The notes under the pieces are model-generated. The model searched no databases. It had not been told where the DNA came from and saw only the letters and a list, made by a program, of their open reading frames with translations. From Polycladomyces subterraneus (GTDB lineage Bacteria > Bacillota > Bacilli > Thermoactinomycetales > JIR-001), in assembly GCF_030433435.1 (NCBI RefSeq), contig NZ_JANRHH010000029.1, forward strand, positions 62,001-126,000: 64,000 nucleotides of DNA, written 5' to 3'. Below are positions 30,035 to 37,848 of this stretch, in pieces. Each line of letters opens with the position of its first letter. The first letter of the stretch is position 1. The position numbers and the translations under genes are program-made.

Positions 30035-30598
30035 ATGTTTAAGGTACTTGGAAATCAAAAAGGTGGGGCAACAACGATGTGGTTGATGTTGTTGCCTGCC
30101 TTCCTAATGATTGGGTTGTTTTTTGGCAGTATGTTTATGGTGAAAATATCGCATTCATCAGCCGAAGTAGCAGCGGATGCGGGAAGCATTGCTGCTACCA
30201 AGAAACTGGATGAATGGATACTTCCCAAACTCCCCTTGCCGACACAAGGACCTGTCACCATACCTGGCTCAACAGATAGATTGGGAAACGAGAAGATTCA
30301 AGAAATGCTGTCCAAGGTGGATCAACAGCTGTTGGCAAATATAGCGGATCAGATATTGAAACAAAAGGAGCAAGAGATGGTAGAAGCTGTTCGCTACTAT
30401 GTTCAAAAAAATGGCGGGGATGTTCATGGGAAGATCATCTATCCTGTGGAAGGAGGGAGAATCGAAGTCCAAGCCAGGGTCAGGTACAGACCATTAATTT
30501 TCCAGGACTTTTTTCAAGACACCTATATTCAAGGATCAGGGATGGGGCCAAAACGTGAGTTTTTAAAACTGCTTCCCAAACGCGTGATTAACTTCTAA
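30035..30598 (+). CDS. TadE/TadG-like pseudopilin
   Basis: 187 residues with a prepilin-like N-terminus: GNQKGGATTMWLMLLPAFLMIGLFFGSMFMV, a Gly-ended basic leader followed by a long hydrophobic helix, then SSAEVAADAGSIAATKKL, typical of minor Tad pseudopilins. The rest is a periplasmic-type (extracytoplasmic) domain with no motif I recognise. The conserved glutamate of true pilins is replaced, so processing is uncertain. Start: ATG 30035 after GTGGGGGAG. It lies between the vWA lipoprotein and the TadE gene. Confidence 0.7.
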   Translation: MFKVLGNQKGGATTMWLMLLPAFLMIGLFFGSMFMVKISHSSAEVAADAGSIAATKKLDEWILPKLPLPTQGPVTIPGSTDRLGNEKIQEMLSKVDQQLLANIADQILKQKEQEMVEAVRYYVQKNGGDVHGKIIYPVEGGRIEVQARVRYRPLIFQDFFQDTYIQGSGMGPKREFLKLLPKRVINF

Positions 30599-30612
30599 CG
30601 GAGGGAAGTTAA

Positions 30613-30993
30613 GTGAAAGCGAATGTGCTTTTCAAAGCTCTCAAAGCAAGAAAAGGATCGGTAACCATAGAGTTTGTCTTTTTGATCCCTCTCTTTATCT
30701 TTATGGCACTATTCCTTTGGCAGGTGGCATTGGCAGGTTTGGCAGTCATTCAGACTGAATCTGCATTAAGGGATGCTGTCAGGGTGGCGGCGGTTACCGG
30801 GGATGTGAATAAAGCAAGACAGCAAGCCTATTCATCCTTTGGTAGTTCGGCAAACTATAACCTCAGTAAAGTTAATGTGAGTATCAATGATGATCAAGCT
30901 GTGGCGACCGCTACTACGGAAATCCATCTGTTGTTTTTGAAATCACAGTCGATCTCCTATACGGATTCAGCTCGGGCTCCGGTGATCGATTGA
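30613..30993 (+). CDS. tadE: TadE-like pseudopilin
   Basis: 126 residues. The leader ends ARKGS, followed by VTIEFVFLIPLFIFMALFLWQVALAGLAV, with the TadE-type glutamate at the fifth position. Then comes ESALRDAVRVAAVTGD, conserved in TadE proteins. It is a minor pilin that helps assembly of the Flp fibre. GTG 30613 after GGAGGGAAG. The last codons (ending APVID) and the following spacer are duplicated at 35096. Confidence 0.82.
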   Translation: MKANVLFKALKARKGSVTIEFVFLIPLFIFMALFLWQVALAGLAVIQTESALRDAVRVAAVTGDVNKARQQAYSSFGSSANYNLSKVNVSINDDQAVATATTEIHLLFLKSQSISYTDSARAPVID

Positions 30994-31110
30994 GCTTACA
31001 ACAATTGGTGGGTTGGTGAGCTTATGAGAAGATCTTCTCGGAGAAACTTGGCAGTATTGATATTGTCCTTGATATTCATAATGTATTTATTCCCGCTAAC
31101 GGCTTTAGCA
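30975..31110 (+). repeat. Segmental duplication, copy 1 (end of tadE to signal peptide)
   Basis: From GGCTCCGGTGATCGATTGAG to the codons for the signal peptide and first PEIHPPE unit, this stretch matches 35096-35238 at roughly four bases in five. It includes the last codons of tadE, showing which copy is the source. Confidence 0.8.
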
Positions 31111-32073
31111 GCAGGCCCGGAGATTCATCCACCGGAGATTCATCCACCGGAGATTCATCCGCCGGAACCAGTAAAACCCCCTGTAATTCATAAACCAGAA
31201 GTTGCAGTTCCTGATTCTCCCAAGGAGCCACAAAATGGGGATTCACCCAATGTTGATTCCCCTGCTTTAGATTTAGCAAAAGATACTTTCAATGATATGA
31301 TAAAAGAAGGAACAGGGATTGATCCCAACAATCCCAAGATCCAGGATATATCAGGTGAAGCCCTTAAAGACACTTGGGGAAAAATTGAAGATATTAATGG
31401 CTATATAGGTGCAGCAATAACCACAATTCAAGGCATTGAATTTTATGGAGATGCAAAAGATGCAATCAGGTATTATAAGTACTTAAAGCTACACTTCAAG
31501 GATCCAGCAGAGATAAAAAAAGCTTGGCAGGCGATGATGAATGGTGGTTTTGGAAGTGCGAAGAATTTTGAAGAAAAATACAAGAATTTACTTGGAAAAG
31601 GAAAGGAATTCTGGAAAGGAATCACTAAAGAAGTTGATTTGCTTGATGCGTATACAACAGGAGCATTTGGTAAACCGGCTAAATATGCTGCAAAGTTTTT
31701 AGGTAAAGCTACTCCTTTCTTTGCGGCTTGGGATACCGTCTCCAGCAGTCTTGATGCATTCAGCAACTTTTCCAATGGAAATTATAGTGAGGGTATAGCC
31801 AATGTAGGGGAAGCTCTGATGGCCGGATCGGCTGTTTTAAGTGCTACAGGTGTTGGTGCTCCTGTTGCAGCTGGAGTAGCAATTGTAGGTGGTGTTTTGT
31901 GGGCAGGAGCAAAAATCTATCAACATCGGGAATTCATAGGAAAGATAGCGAAAGCTGTTTATAACATGACACCGATAGGTCAAGTCACCAATGCAGTGAA
32001 AACTGCCGTATCAGAGGGGATCAAAAATGTAGCGGCCAAAACAATTGATACAGTTAAGGGATTGTTTAGTTAA
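31024..32073 (+). CDS. Exported PEIHPPE-linker protein 1 (candidate toxin)
   Basis: 349 residues. A signal peptide (RRNLAVLILSLIFIMYLFPLTALAAG) is followed directly by three PEIHP repeats and a Pro/Lys/Glu linker to about residue 75. The remainder is helical. It includes YKNLLGKGKEFWKG and a Gly/Ala-rich hydrophobic stretch (GEALMAGSAVLSATGVGAPV and on) near 255-290, of the kind seen in membrane-inserting or LXG-like toxins. No catalytic motif recognised. ATG 31024 behind TTGGTGAG. It shares signal and linker with 33721, 35145 and 37849. I infer a toxin or effector from that company only. Confidence 0.6.
   Translation: MRRSSRRNLAVLILSLIFIMYLFPLTALAAGPEIHPPEIHPPEIHPPEPVKPPVIHKPEVAVPDSPKEPQNGDSPNVDSPALDLAKDTFNDMIKEGTGIDPNNPKIQDISGEALKDTWGKIEDINGYIGAAITTIQGIEFYGDAKDAIRYYKYLKLHFKDPAEIKKAWQAMMNGGFGSAKNFEEKYKNLLGKGKEFWKGITKEVDLLDAYTTGAFGKPAKYAAKFLGKATPFFAAWDTVSSSLDAFSNFSNGNYSEGIANVGEALMAGSAVLSATGVGAPVAAGVAIVGGVLWAGAKIYQHREFIGKIAKAVYNMTPIGQVTNAVKTAVSEGIKNVAAKTIDTVKGLFS
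31117..31161 (+). repeat. 15-base coding tandem repeat (PEIHP)
   Basis: Three near-identical copies of CCGGAGATTCATCCA encode the PEIHP units. Near identity at the DNA level suggests recent expansion by slippage. The other family members keep the protein pattern with more varied bases. Confidence 0.85.
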
Positions 32074-32087
32074 TGTAATTTATACCA

Positions 32088-32114
32088 CCATCGGACCACT
32101 TTGTGGTCCGATGG
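32088..32114 (+). promoter_or_regulatory. Strong hairpin without U-run, before the second module gene
   Basis: CCATCGGACCAC (32088-32099) pairs perfectly with GTGGTCCGATGG (32103-32114) around TTT. It is followed by purines and the ribosome site, not by U's. It therefore looks like an RNA processing or stabilising structure rather than a classical terminator. Confidence 0.6.
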
Positions 32115-32136
32115 GAATAGGAATAGGAGGGTTGCT

Positions 32137-32934
32137 ATGCTTACGGAGGATCAGTTACCAAAGCATATCAAAAAAGCGGTAAATGACTTTAAATCGGATG
32201 AAGATTTTGATTTCGAGGTATTTCCATCTAAATTTTTAATAGATGGAGATAATTATTATGCCTTTAATTTCCGTCCATCTAACGAAAAATTAATAGTCAG
32301 AGATGATGGGGCAGTTTTACCTCTTGAGAAGATAAAGAAAGTAGCATTAATAATGACGGCATATAATACATCTATGATCCACTTTTCAGATATAGGGGTA
32401 AAATGGGTAAAACAATATGATAAAAAAGGGTTGGATAAATTATGTAAAAGACTCATGAGTATAAAAAAATATATCGAAAAAAGTTTATCGGATGAAATTC
32501 TAAATTCCTTCGATTCATTTATTGATACTATAAAAAAAATGATAGAATACCAGGTGCTAATTGAGGAATCGGTTCATAAAGGTTTTCAACAAGGTATCAA
32601 GACAAATAATCAAGAGGTAGTAACAGAAGAAGATTACAAAAAAATGAGGAAATATAACTTAGATATGGTTAGAAATGCTTATTTACAAAATGAAATACAG
32701 CTAAACACAGAAAGGGATCGCAGAATTGTCTTGCAGTTTTTAGCTAAGAAACCTAAATATTGGCCTATATATTTGTACGCCAAGTTTCATGATATTAGGA
32801 TGTTATCCGCTAAAGAAACTGAGAAAGTTCAAACCATGAACGAGTTGAAAAACATGATATTTAATGAAGATGTCCCTTTGGAAGAGCAACCTAATGCGGA
32901 GGAGATGTTAAGTAAATTCCGCAATCCAAGATAA
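32137..32934 (+). CDS. Soluble protein of the PEIHPPE module 1, unknown function
   Basis: 265 residues, no signal peptide. The N-terminal third, with FEVFPSKFLIDGDNYYAFNF and IVRDDGAVLPL, looks like a small beta domain. The rest is helical and charged and ends SKFRNPR. It is paralogous to 36149, which has FPAMIVLNGQKYYLVEY at the same place and ends ARNPR. Start: ATG 32137 after TAGGAGGG. Always sitting between an exported PEIHPPE protein and a membrane protein, it may be an immunity or export partner. AT-rich. Confidence 0.6.
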   Translation: MLTEDQLPKHIKKAVNDFKSDEDFDFEVFPSKFLIDGDNYYAFNFRPSNEKLIVRDDGAVLPLEKIKKVALIMTAYNTSMIHFSDIGVKWVKQYDKKGLDKLCKRLMSIKKYIEKSLSDEILNSFDSFIDTIKKMIEYQVLIEESVHKGFQQGIKTNNQEVVTEEDYKKMRKYNLDMVRNAYLQNEIQLNTERDRRIVLQFLAKKPKYWPIYLYAKFHDIRMLSAKETEKVQTMNELKNMIFNEDVPLEEQPNAEEMLSKFRNPR

Positions 32935-32975
32935 GTTATCCGATTACTACGTAACCCTTGAAGAAGGTGATCTCT

Positions 32976-33695
32976 GTGTCAGTTATTAGAGAATCCATGG
33001 ATCTGTACAAAAGTAAGTTTTTAACGATTCTCTTGATTGGTTTGACAATCATTATCCCGACTCTCTTTCTTTATACGTTTGTTGTCAACTATACAACATT
33101 TCCTTTAAGAGTTTTCTTTATCCCTATCTGGCCAGACATGGTCAAGTTGTTTTTCACCATGATCGTGTTCCCCTTTATACAGATTCCATTTGTTAGTATG
33201 GCTCTACAGTATGCCCGAATCGGGGATGTGAAGGTTTCCAGGGTTTATGGAGATATTCTCAAATATGGCTTTTCCATATATGTGATCAGTATTTTATCCA
33301 GTGTACTGATTACAATCGGTTCTTTACTGCTGTTAATTCCCGGTCTTGTGTTGATGATTTTCTTTATGGGGATACCCTTTGTTGCAGTCGTTGATGATAT
33401 GACAGGGTGGCGAGGGGTTAAACAATCGTTTGCCTTTGCAAAAACACACTTTATTCAGCTGATGGGATGGCTATTATTGTTTGTCCTTTTTGACTTTGTT
33501 CTGAGCTTTATTCTTTCTTTCATTGCGATTTATGCAGCGAATTCATTTTTAGTTGTTAACCTGTCGTTAACGCTTGGAACCATTTTGACACTACCTGTTT
33601 TTGTTTTTGGGATTACTTTTCAATACCTTGACTGGATTGGAGATAACCCTGTTAATGACCTCGCAGAGGATTTCGGGGAGGTTTCTTTCTCTTGA
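32976..33695 (+). CDS. Multi-spanning membrane protein of module 1 (YciC/DUF975-like)
   Basis: 239 residues with about five or six membrane helices, including FLTILLIGLTIIIPTLFLY and a LLLLIPGLVLMIFFMGIPFVAVVDD segment followed by GWRGVKQSFAFAKTHF. That Pro-Gly helix plus amphipathic turn is typical of the YciC/DUF975-like membrane family. Start: GTG 32976, six bases after GAAGGTG. The TTG at 32958 is less likely. Paralogue at 36974. A role as membrane immunity to the exported protein, or as an exporter part, is inference. Confidence 0.65.
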   Translation: MSVIRESMDLYKSKFLTILLIGLTIIIPTLFLYTFVVNYTTFPLRVFFIPIWPDMVKLFFTMIVFPFIQIPFVSMALQYARIGDVKVSRVYGDILKYGFSIYVISILSSVLITIGSLLLLIPGLVLMIFFMGIPFVAVVDDMTGWRGVKQSFAFAKTHFIQLMGWLLLFVLFDFVLSFILSFIAIYAANSFLVVNLSLTLGTILTLPVFVFGITFQYLDWIGDNPVNDLAEDFGEVSFS

Positions 33696-33720
33696 AAACT
33701 GAATATCCGGGGGAAAGGTT

Positions 33721-34509
33721 ATGACCTCAAAACGATTTCGTTTCATTCTTATTGCTATTTTACTTCCTTTATTGTTCATTGTTATTCATCGCGTGGAATT
33801 TGTTTTTGCGGCCCCTCCGGAAATTCACCCACCGGAGATTCATCCGCCTGAAATAAATTCACCGGAGGTCAATCCTCCCCAATTGAAAGGAAAGAACGGA
33901 AACTTTAGCGAGCCTTCAGGATTCCAGGAAAATATAACTCATAATAATCGAGTACAGCTGGATTTTACAAATGGCGACCGATCGATTAACTTCATCCACC
34001 AAGAAATAATCCGCAATCTAAAAAGTGAAGAATTTAAGAAAATGAAAGAAGATTGGAGTCACTGGTATACACGTCCCATTGCACTGTACCGATTTTACCA
34101 AATGGTCAAAACCAACGGACCTTGGGATCACAAACCGCAGTTGCAAAAATTGTTGGGCTTAAAAGAACAGGGGGGTAATTATCATTACCCGATTCGAGGA
34201 GATAACGAACATGAATACGCATATGATTTGTATTCTAATATCCACTATGCATATATCGGAAGAGCTATAGGTATGCCGGAGTGGCTGTTAACAAAAGCGG
34301 CAAATGCGCATCTTCCAGGGGTGGGAAGAAAAGACCCGGGAGATGATATATCCGTTCAGATCGGTTACGACTTGTATGATAAACATAAAGATAATCCAGG
34401 AGAGATTACACCAGAGGAAATCAGGAAGGCAATCTTGGCGAAACGAAAAGATTATGAGAAAGTGATGGATGAGACTTGGCAAATGAAAAAAATAGAGGAC
34501 GGTAGGTAG
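33721..34509 (+). CDS. Exported PEIHPPE-linker toxin with polymorphic toxin type 44 domain
   Basis: 262 residues. A signal peptide ends FVFAA (about 31), then PPEIHPPEIHPPEINSPEVNPP. The C-terminal 160 residues match my memory of the Ntox44 domain: WYTRPIALYRFYQMVKTNGPWDHKP, DLYSNIHYAYIGRAIGMPEWLL and DDISVQIGYDLYDKH. That family is a predicted nuclease of bacterial competition toxins, with the conserved Asp/His residues in the NIHY and GPWDHK motifs. The domain appears complete. ATG 33721 after GGGGAAAGG. The gene directly after it is the likely immunity gene. Confidence 0.8.
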   Translation: MTSKRFRFILIAILLPLLFIVIHRVEFVFAAPPEIHPPEIHPPEINSPEVNPPQLKGKNGNFSEPSGFQENITHNNRVQLDFTNGDRSINFIHQEIIRNLKSEEFKKMKEDWSHWYTRPIALYRFYQMVKTNGPWDHKPQLQKLLGLKEQGGNYHYPIRGDNEHEYAYDLYSNIHYAYIGRAIGMPEWLLTKAANAHLPGVGRKDPGDDISVQIGYDLYDKHKDNPGEITPEEIRKAILAKRKDYEKVMDETWQMKKIEDGR

Positions 34510-34526
34510 AACACGAGGGGAGATAT

Positions 34527-35033
34527 ATGAAGACTCCGTTGGGTGTACGTATTTTAGCTGTTATACAGATCATTTACGGATCAGTTGTAGCACTGGTACA
34601 AGGATTGAACGGAAACATCGGTTTGCAGGAATCCATTTGTACACCGATTAGAGGCTGTGGTGGAATAACGGTTACTTATCAATATCTTTTGTTTGTGGTT
34701 ATTGTAATCGGCTTGATTCCGGTAATAGGTGGTTTCGGTATGTTGTTAAAAAAAACTTGGGGTTGGTGGATGAGTACAGGATACCTATCCTATCTATTAT
34801 TATCCGAGGTAGGGAATGTGATTGACGCTTTATTCCGGCCCTCCACCAGTGTGGATATCAGTCTGTTTTATATATTGATAGTGGGTTTGCTTCTGCTGTA
34901 TTTGTTGAAGGATCGTGTTACACATTCATTTGAAGTAATGATTTCCAGGAGCAAGATGATTGCGTGGTTATTCGGTGCAGCGGTTTCCGTATGGATTCTA
35001 TACGAAGTCATTTTATTCAGCTCTTCTGTCTGA
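34527..35033 (+). CDS. Four-helix membrane protein, candidate immunity to the type 44 toxin
   Basis: 168 residues with helices at about 8-24, 52-72, 85-103 and 110-127 and a last one near 145-163. Two cysteines occur in the first outside loop (CTPIRGCGG). ATG 34527 after GAGGGGAG, 17 bases after the toxin. No known immunity family recognised. Position and co-transcription are the only evidence for immunity. It might instead be a generic small membrane protein. Confidence 0.5.
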   Translation: MKTPLGVRILAVIQIIYGSVVALVQGLNGNIGLQESICTPIRGCGGITVTYQYLLFVVIVIGLIPVIGGFGMLLKKTWGWWMSTGYLSYLLLSEVGNVIDALFRPSTSVDISLFYILIVGLLLLYLLKDRVTHSFEVMISRSKMIAWLFGAAVSVWILYEVILFSSSV

Positions 35034-35049
35034 TCCCTGATCCAAATGC

Positions 35050-35082
35050 TATAGCTGCCAGTTAAATAGACTGGCAGCTATA
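35050..35082 (+). terminator. Hairpin after the type 44 toxin pair
   Basis: TATAGCTGCCAGT (35050-35062) pairs with ACTGGCAGCTATA (35070-35082). The following bases are TAAACTTA, so the U-run is poor. It separates the toxin pair from the second module. Confidence 0.5.
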
Positions 35083-35095
35083 TAAACTTAATATA

Positions 35096-35238
35096 GGCTC
35101 CGGTGATCGATTGAGCCCACAATAATTGACGGGTTGGTGAACTTATGGGACGATATTATCGGAGAAACTTGGCAGTATTAATGTTGTCTATTATATTATT
35201 GATGAATTTATTTCCGTTAACGGCATTAGCAGCAGGAC
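35096..35238 (+). repeat. Segmental duplication, copy 2
   Basis: The counterpart of 30975-31110. It begins with a fragment of the tadE end (GGCTCCGGTGATCGATTGAG), now non-coding, runs through the spacer and covers the signal peptide region of the next gene. Confidence 0.8.
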
Positions 35239-36104
35239 CCGAAATTCATCCACCTGAAATTACGCCACCGGACATTAAGGCCCCAACGTTTACACCACCG
35301 GAAGTAACGAATCCAGAAGTTAATTCACAAGATCCGAACCATGGAAATGGATCGAATCCGACTTCGGGTACAGAGGGACAACCACCAAATGTGCATCCAT
35401 GGGATGCTATGAAGTATACCCTCAAAATAGCTTTGGGTGGTTTTCTTGAAACTATGGATAGTATTTTTGAAAAAAATGGAGGAAACCCCCAACCCAAGGA
35501 TGTAATATGGGGGACCCTTACGTATGGGTATAGTCTGTATAGTGGTACAAGCACTGTAGTACCTCCCCCAAAAGACTCGTATGAATTTTTGCTCTCAAAC
35601 TTAACTGAGGCCGGAAAAAAGATTTGGAATATCAGTTCGTATTTTAAATCACCAAAAGAAATACTTCAGGCCATCAAAAATCTTAAAAGTGTAGGTGGTT
35701 TTGGCAATCTTAAAAATGGGGGAATGATGAAGTTTCTTAATACAATCACTAAAGTACCTAAGCCCCTGGCAAAGTTCACGCCTGCTTTAAGTATAATAAA
35801 TGGCGGGGTTGCAACTGTTGATATGGTTAAAAACTTATATCAATGGGGGCATACGGGGGATGCAAGTAAAGGATGGTCGGCGATGGCCAATTTTGGGGAT
35901 GTTTTAACCCCTGCAGCCCCTTGGGTAGCTGTAGCTTGTCCTCCAGCAGGTGCAGCGTTGGCCATCGGAGGGACAGTGTTATGGGCTGTTGGTACGTATA
36001 AAGCGAATGCTACCAACTTCAAAAAAGGAGCGAAAAAATTGTTGAATAAAGGGAAAGAATTGTGGAATAGAGGGAAAAGTTTTCTTAAAGGTCTATTCGG
36101 ATAA
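35145..36104 (+). CDS. Exported PEIHPPE-linker protein 2 (candidate toxin)
   Basis: 319 residues. The signal peptide RRNLAVLMLSIILLMNLFPLTALAAG is nearly that of 31024. The linker is PEIHPPEITPPDIKAPTFTPPEV, longer and more diverged. The C-terminal region is unlike copy 1 in detail but has the same plan: helices, GFGNLKNGGMMKFLNTI, a hydrophobic AVACPPAGAALAIGGTVLWAVG near 262-283 and a basic tail KKGAKKLLNKGKELWNRGKSFLKG. The helix plus cationic tail suggests membrane action. No enzyme motif seen. ATG 35145. Confidence 0.6.
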   Translation: MGRYYRRNLAVLMLSIILLMNLFPLTALAAGPEIHPPEITPPDIKAPTFTPPEVTNPEVNSQDPNHGNGSNPTSGTEGQPPNVHPWDAMKYTLKIALGGFLETMDSIFEKNGGNPQPKDVIWGTLTYGYSLYSGTSTVVPPPKDSYEFLLSNLTEAGKKIWNISSYFKSPKEILQAIKNLKSVGGFGNLKNGGMMKFLNTITKVPKPLAKFTPALSIINGGVATVDMVKNLYQWGHTGDASKGWSAMANFGDVLTPAAPWVAVACPPAGAALAIGGTVLWAVGTYKANATNFKKGAKKLLNKGKELWNRGKSFLKGLFG

Positions 36105-36106
36105 AA

Positions 36107-36131
36107 AACCAGGGCTGTTACAGCCCTGGTT
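36107..36131 (-). terminator. Hairpin between genes of module 2, U-run on the minus strand
   Basis: AACCAGGGCTG pairs with CAGCCCTGGTT around TTA. On the plus strand it is followed by CAAAGG. On the minus strand it would be followed by TTTTTAT, although no minus-strand gene ends here. It lies in the same place as the 32088 hairpin of module 1. Confidence 0.5.
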
Positions 36132-36148
36132 CAAAGGATGGATGTTAT

Positions 36149-36961
36149 ATGATTGAAGTGAAAGATTTGCCTCAAAATGTGCTAGATGCCATACACAAAT
36201 ATAAAAAAGGAAATGAGTCAATCGAAGTATTTCCTGCTATGATAGTCTTAAATGGCCAAAAGTATTATTTGGTAGAATATTTGCCATCTGGACAAATTAT
36301 AATAACGAAGGATGGTAAGGTACCTAGGTTTCAAGAAGTTGAATATGCTTTTATATTGGGGAATAGGGTAAATAACCAAGTCCAAACTCTAGTAAATGTT
36401 GGATGGAAATGGTCCAAAGGCTTAACGATTTGGGGTTTTAAGAGTGTTATCAAGATATTGGAATACTTCAAAACAAAATTAGGTGAAAAAATGGATCGTG
36501 AAATTGAGGATTGCTTCAATCAGTTTTTAGAAGTAGCTAAATTGAACATTGAAAAGCAATATCAAATAAAGGAAGCTTATTTGGTTGGAAAAAAAATCAG
36601 GAAAGAATTACTTGAGTCAGAGATAGTAGATGAGCAGATGTACCATAAAACAACCATGTATACAGATATTATGTTAAAGGCAAGTTATTTTCAAAATCAA
36701 TCCCAAATCCAAAGCTACCCTTGCAGGGTAAAGTTGCTTAGATTTCTAGCAAGCAATATTCATCCTTTCAACCTCTATGCTTGGGTAAAATTAATGTTAC
36801 TATATTACCACCACAAACGCATGTTGAATGAGGACAAGATGGATTCTGAGGATAGGGAAAGCATGAGGATCCTTACTGAAATGATGGAAAGAAATAATAC
36901 ATTACTTGACTTTGAGGATTATGAAAAAGAAATTGAGAAGGTAGCAAGAAACCCGAGATAA
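36149..36961 (+). CDS. Soluble protein of the PEIHPPE module 2, unknown function
   Basis: 270 residues, no signal peptide, paralogue of 32137. It has the same order of parts: IEVFPAMIVLNGQKYYLVEYLPSGQIIITKDGKVP, then a helical body and a conserved end ARNPR. The low identity outside the ends suggests divergence along with its partner genes. ATG 36149, with GGATGG eight bases upstream. It may bind the exported partner, but no motif tells how. Confidence 0.6.
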   Translation: MIEVKDLPQNVLDAIHKYKKGNESIEVFPAMIVLNGQKYYLVEYLPSGQIIITKDGKVPRFQEVEYAFILGNRVNNQVQTLVNVGWKWSKGLTIWGFKSVIKILEYFKTKLGEKMDREIEDCFNQFLEVAKLNIEKQYQIKEAYLVGKKIRKELLESEIVDEQMYHKTTMYTDIMLKASYFQNQSQIQSYPCRVKLLRFLASNIHPFNLYAWVKLMLLYYHHKRMLNEDKMDSEDRESMRILTEMMERNNTLLDFEDYEKEIEKVARNPR

Positions 36962-36973
36962 GAGGTGCTTTAG

Positions 36974-37651
36974 ATGATAGGGGTATATAAGGATGCATTC
37001 TATCTATATAGAAGGCGTTTTTTTGTGATTCTATTATTGGGTATTACGTTCATTCTACCGCTTCAAGTTTTTCATAATGTAGTAGCAAATTATTTTTATA
37101 TCTATTTTAGTATAGCAGGAGATCGATTTTACCCGATGGCTAATTTGTTTAACACTTTTTTTACTTTAATATTGATCCCACTCTCTCAAATACCCTTTAT
37201 CTATATGGCTTACCAAGAAGCGAACCATTATGATGCTAAATTTGGAGAAATATATGGTCATACACTTGAAAATGCATTTCCTGTTTATGTGAAGGGTATT
37301 CTCTACGGATTGCTCATTATATTTGGGATGCTTTTGCTTGTAATCCCTGGTGTGATTTTAGCCATATTGTTCTTCTGCTTCCCATATGCTGTAGTGATTG
37401 AAAATAGAAAATGGATAGATGCTTTTAGGGAAGCGTACCATTTTGGGAAACAGCATTTTTGGGGACTGTTAGGAATTATTTTCTTATTTGGATTGGCTGA
37501 GTGGGTAATCAGTATCGGTGCCTTGTACGGGTCAATTTATTTGTCATTTAGTTTACCCGCAGTTTCGATGATACAAAATATAATTAATATATTGTTCATT
37601 CCCTTTATGGCATTCACGATAACGTATTTTTATGTGAATGAGGTTTCATAA
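36974..37651 (+). CDS. Multi-spanning membrane protein of module 2 (YciC/DUF975-like)
   Basis: 225 residues with five or six helices. FFVILLLGITFILPLQVF, IIFGMLLLVIPGVILAILFFCFPYAVVIENR and WIDAFREAYHFGKQHFWGLLG match the plan of 32976 (the Pro-Gly helix, then the amphipathic segment before a helix). ATG 36974 after AGAGGTG, 12 bases after the preceding gene. Last gene of module 2. Confidence 0.65.
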   Translation: MIGVYKDAFYLYRRRFFVILLLGITFILPLQVFHNVVANYFYIYFSIAGDRFYPMANLFNTFFTLILIPLSQIPFIYMAYQEANHYDAKFGEIYGHTLENAFPVYVKGILYGLLIIFGMLLLVIPGVILAILFFCFPYAVVIENRKWIDAFREAYHFGKQHFWGLLGIIFLFGLAEWVISIGALYGSIYLSFSLPAVSMIQNIINILFIPFMAFTITYFYVNEVS

Positions 37652-37682
37652 CAAGTAATTTCAGTAAGTCTGGTCTGTAAAA

Positions 37683-37715
37683 GGGTGACCCTTTTCAAGA
37701 TGAAAAGGGTCACCC
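37683..37715 (+). terminator. Hairpin after module 2
   Basis: GGGTGACCCTTTTCA (37683-37697) pairs with TGAAAAGGGTCACCC (37701-37715): 15 pairs, but followed by AAGAAG rather than U's. The gap to the next gene (37716-37848) is AT-rich with no clear promoter. Confidence 0.5.
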
Positions 37716-37848
37716 AAGAAGCCGATTAAACATTCCCCTAGTATATTGATCAATAGTTAACCCATCTTTATGATGAAAGTATTTGTGATGACCATTTATT
37801 GAAATAGTCTAATAAAATTATAATGCAATACAATAATGAAGGATGGCA

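Noticed and set aside
31117-31161. CRISPR-like direct repeats
   Set aside because: The 15-base units are in frame, have no spacers and encode the PEIHP linker.
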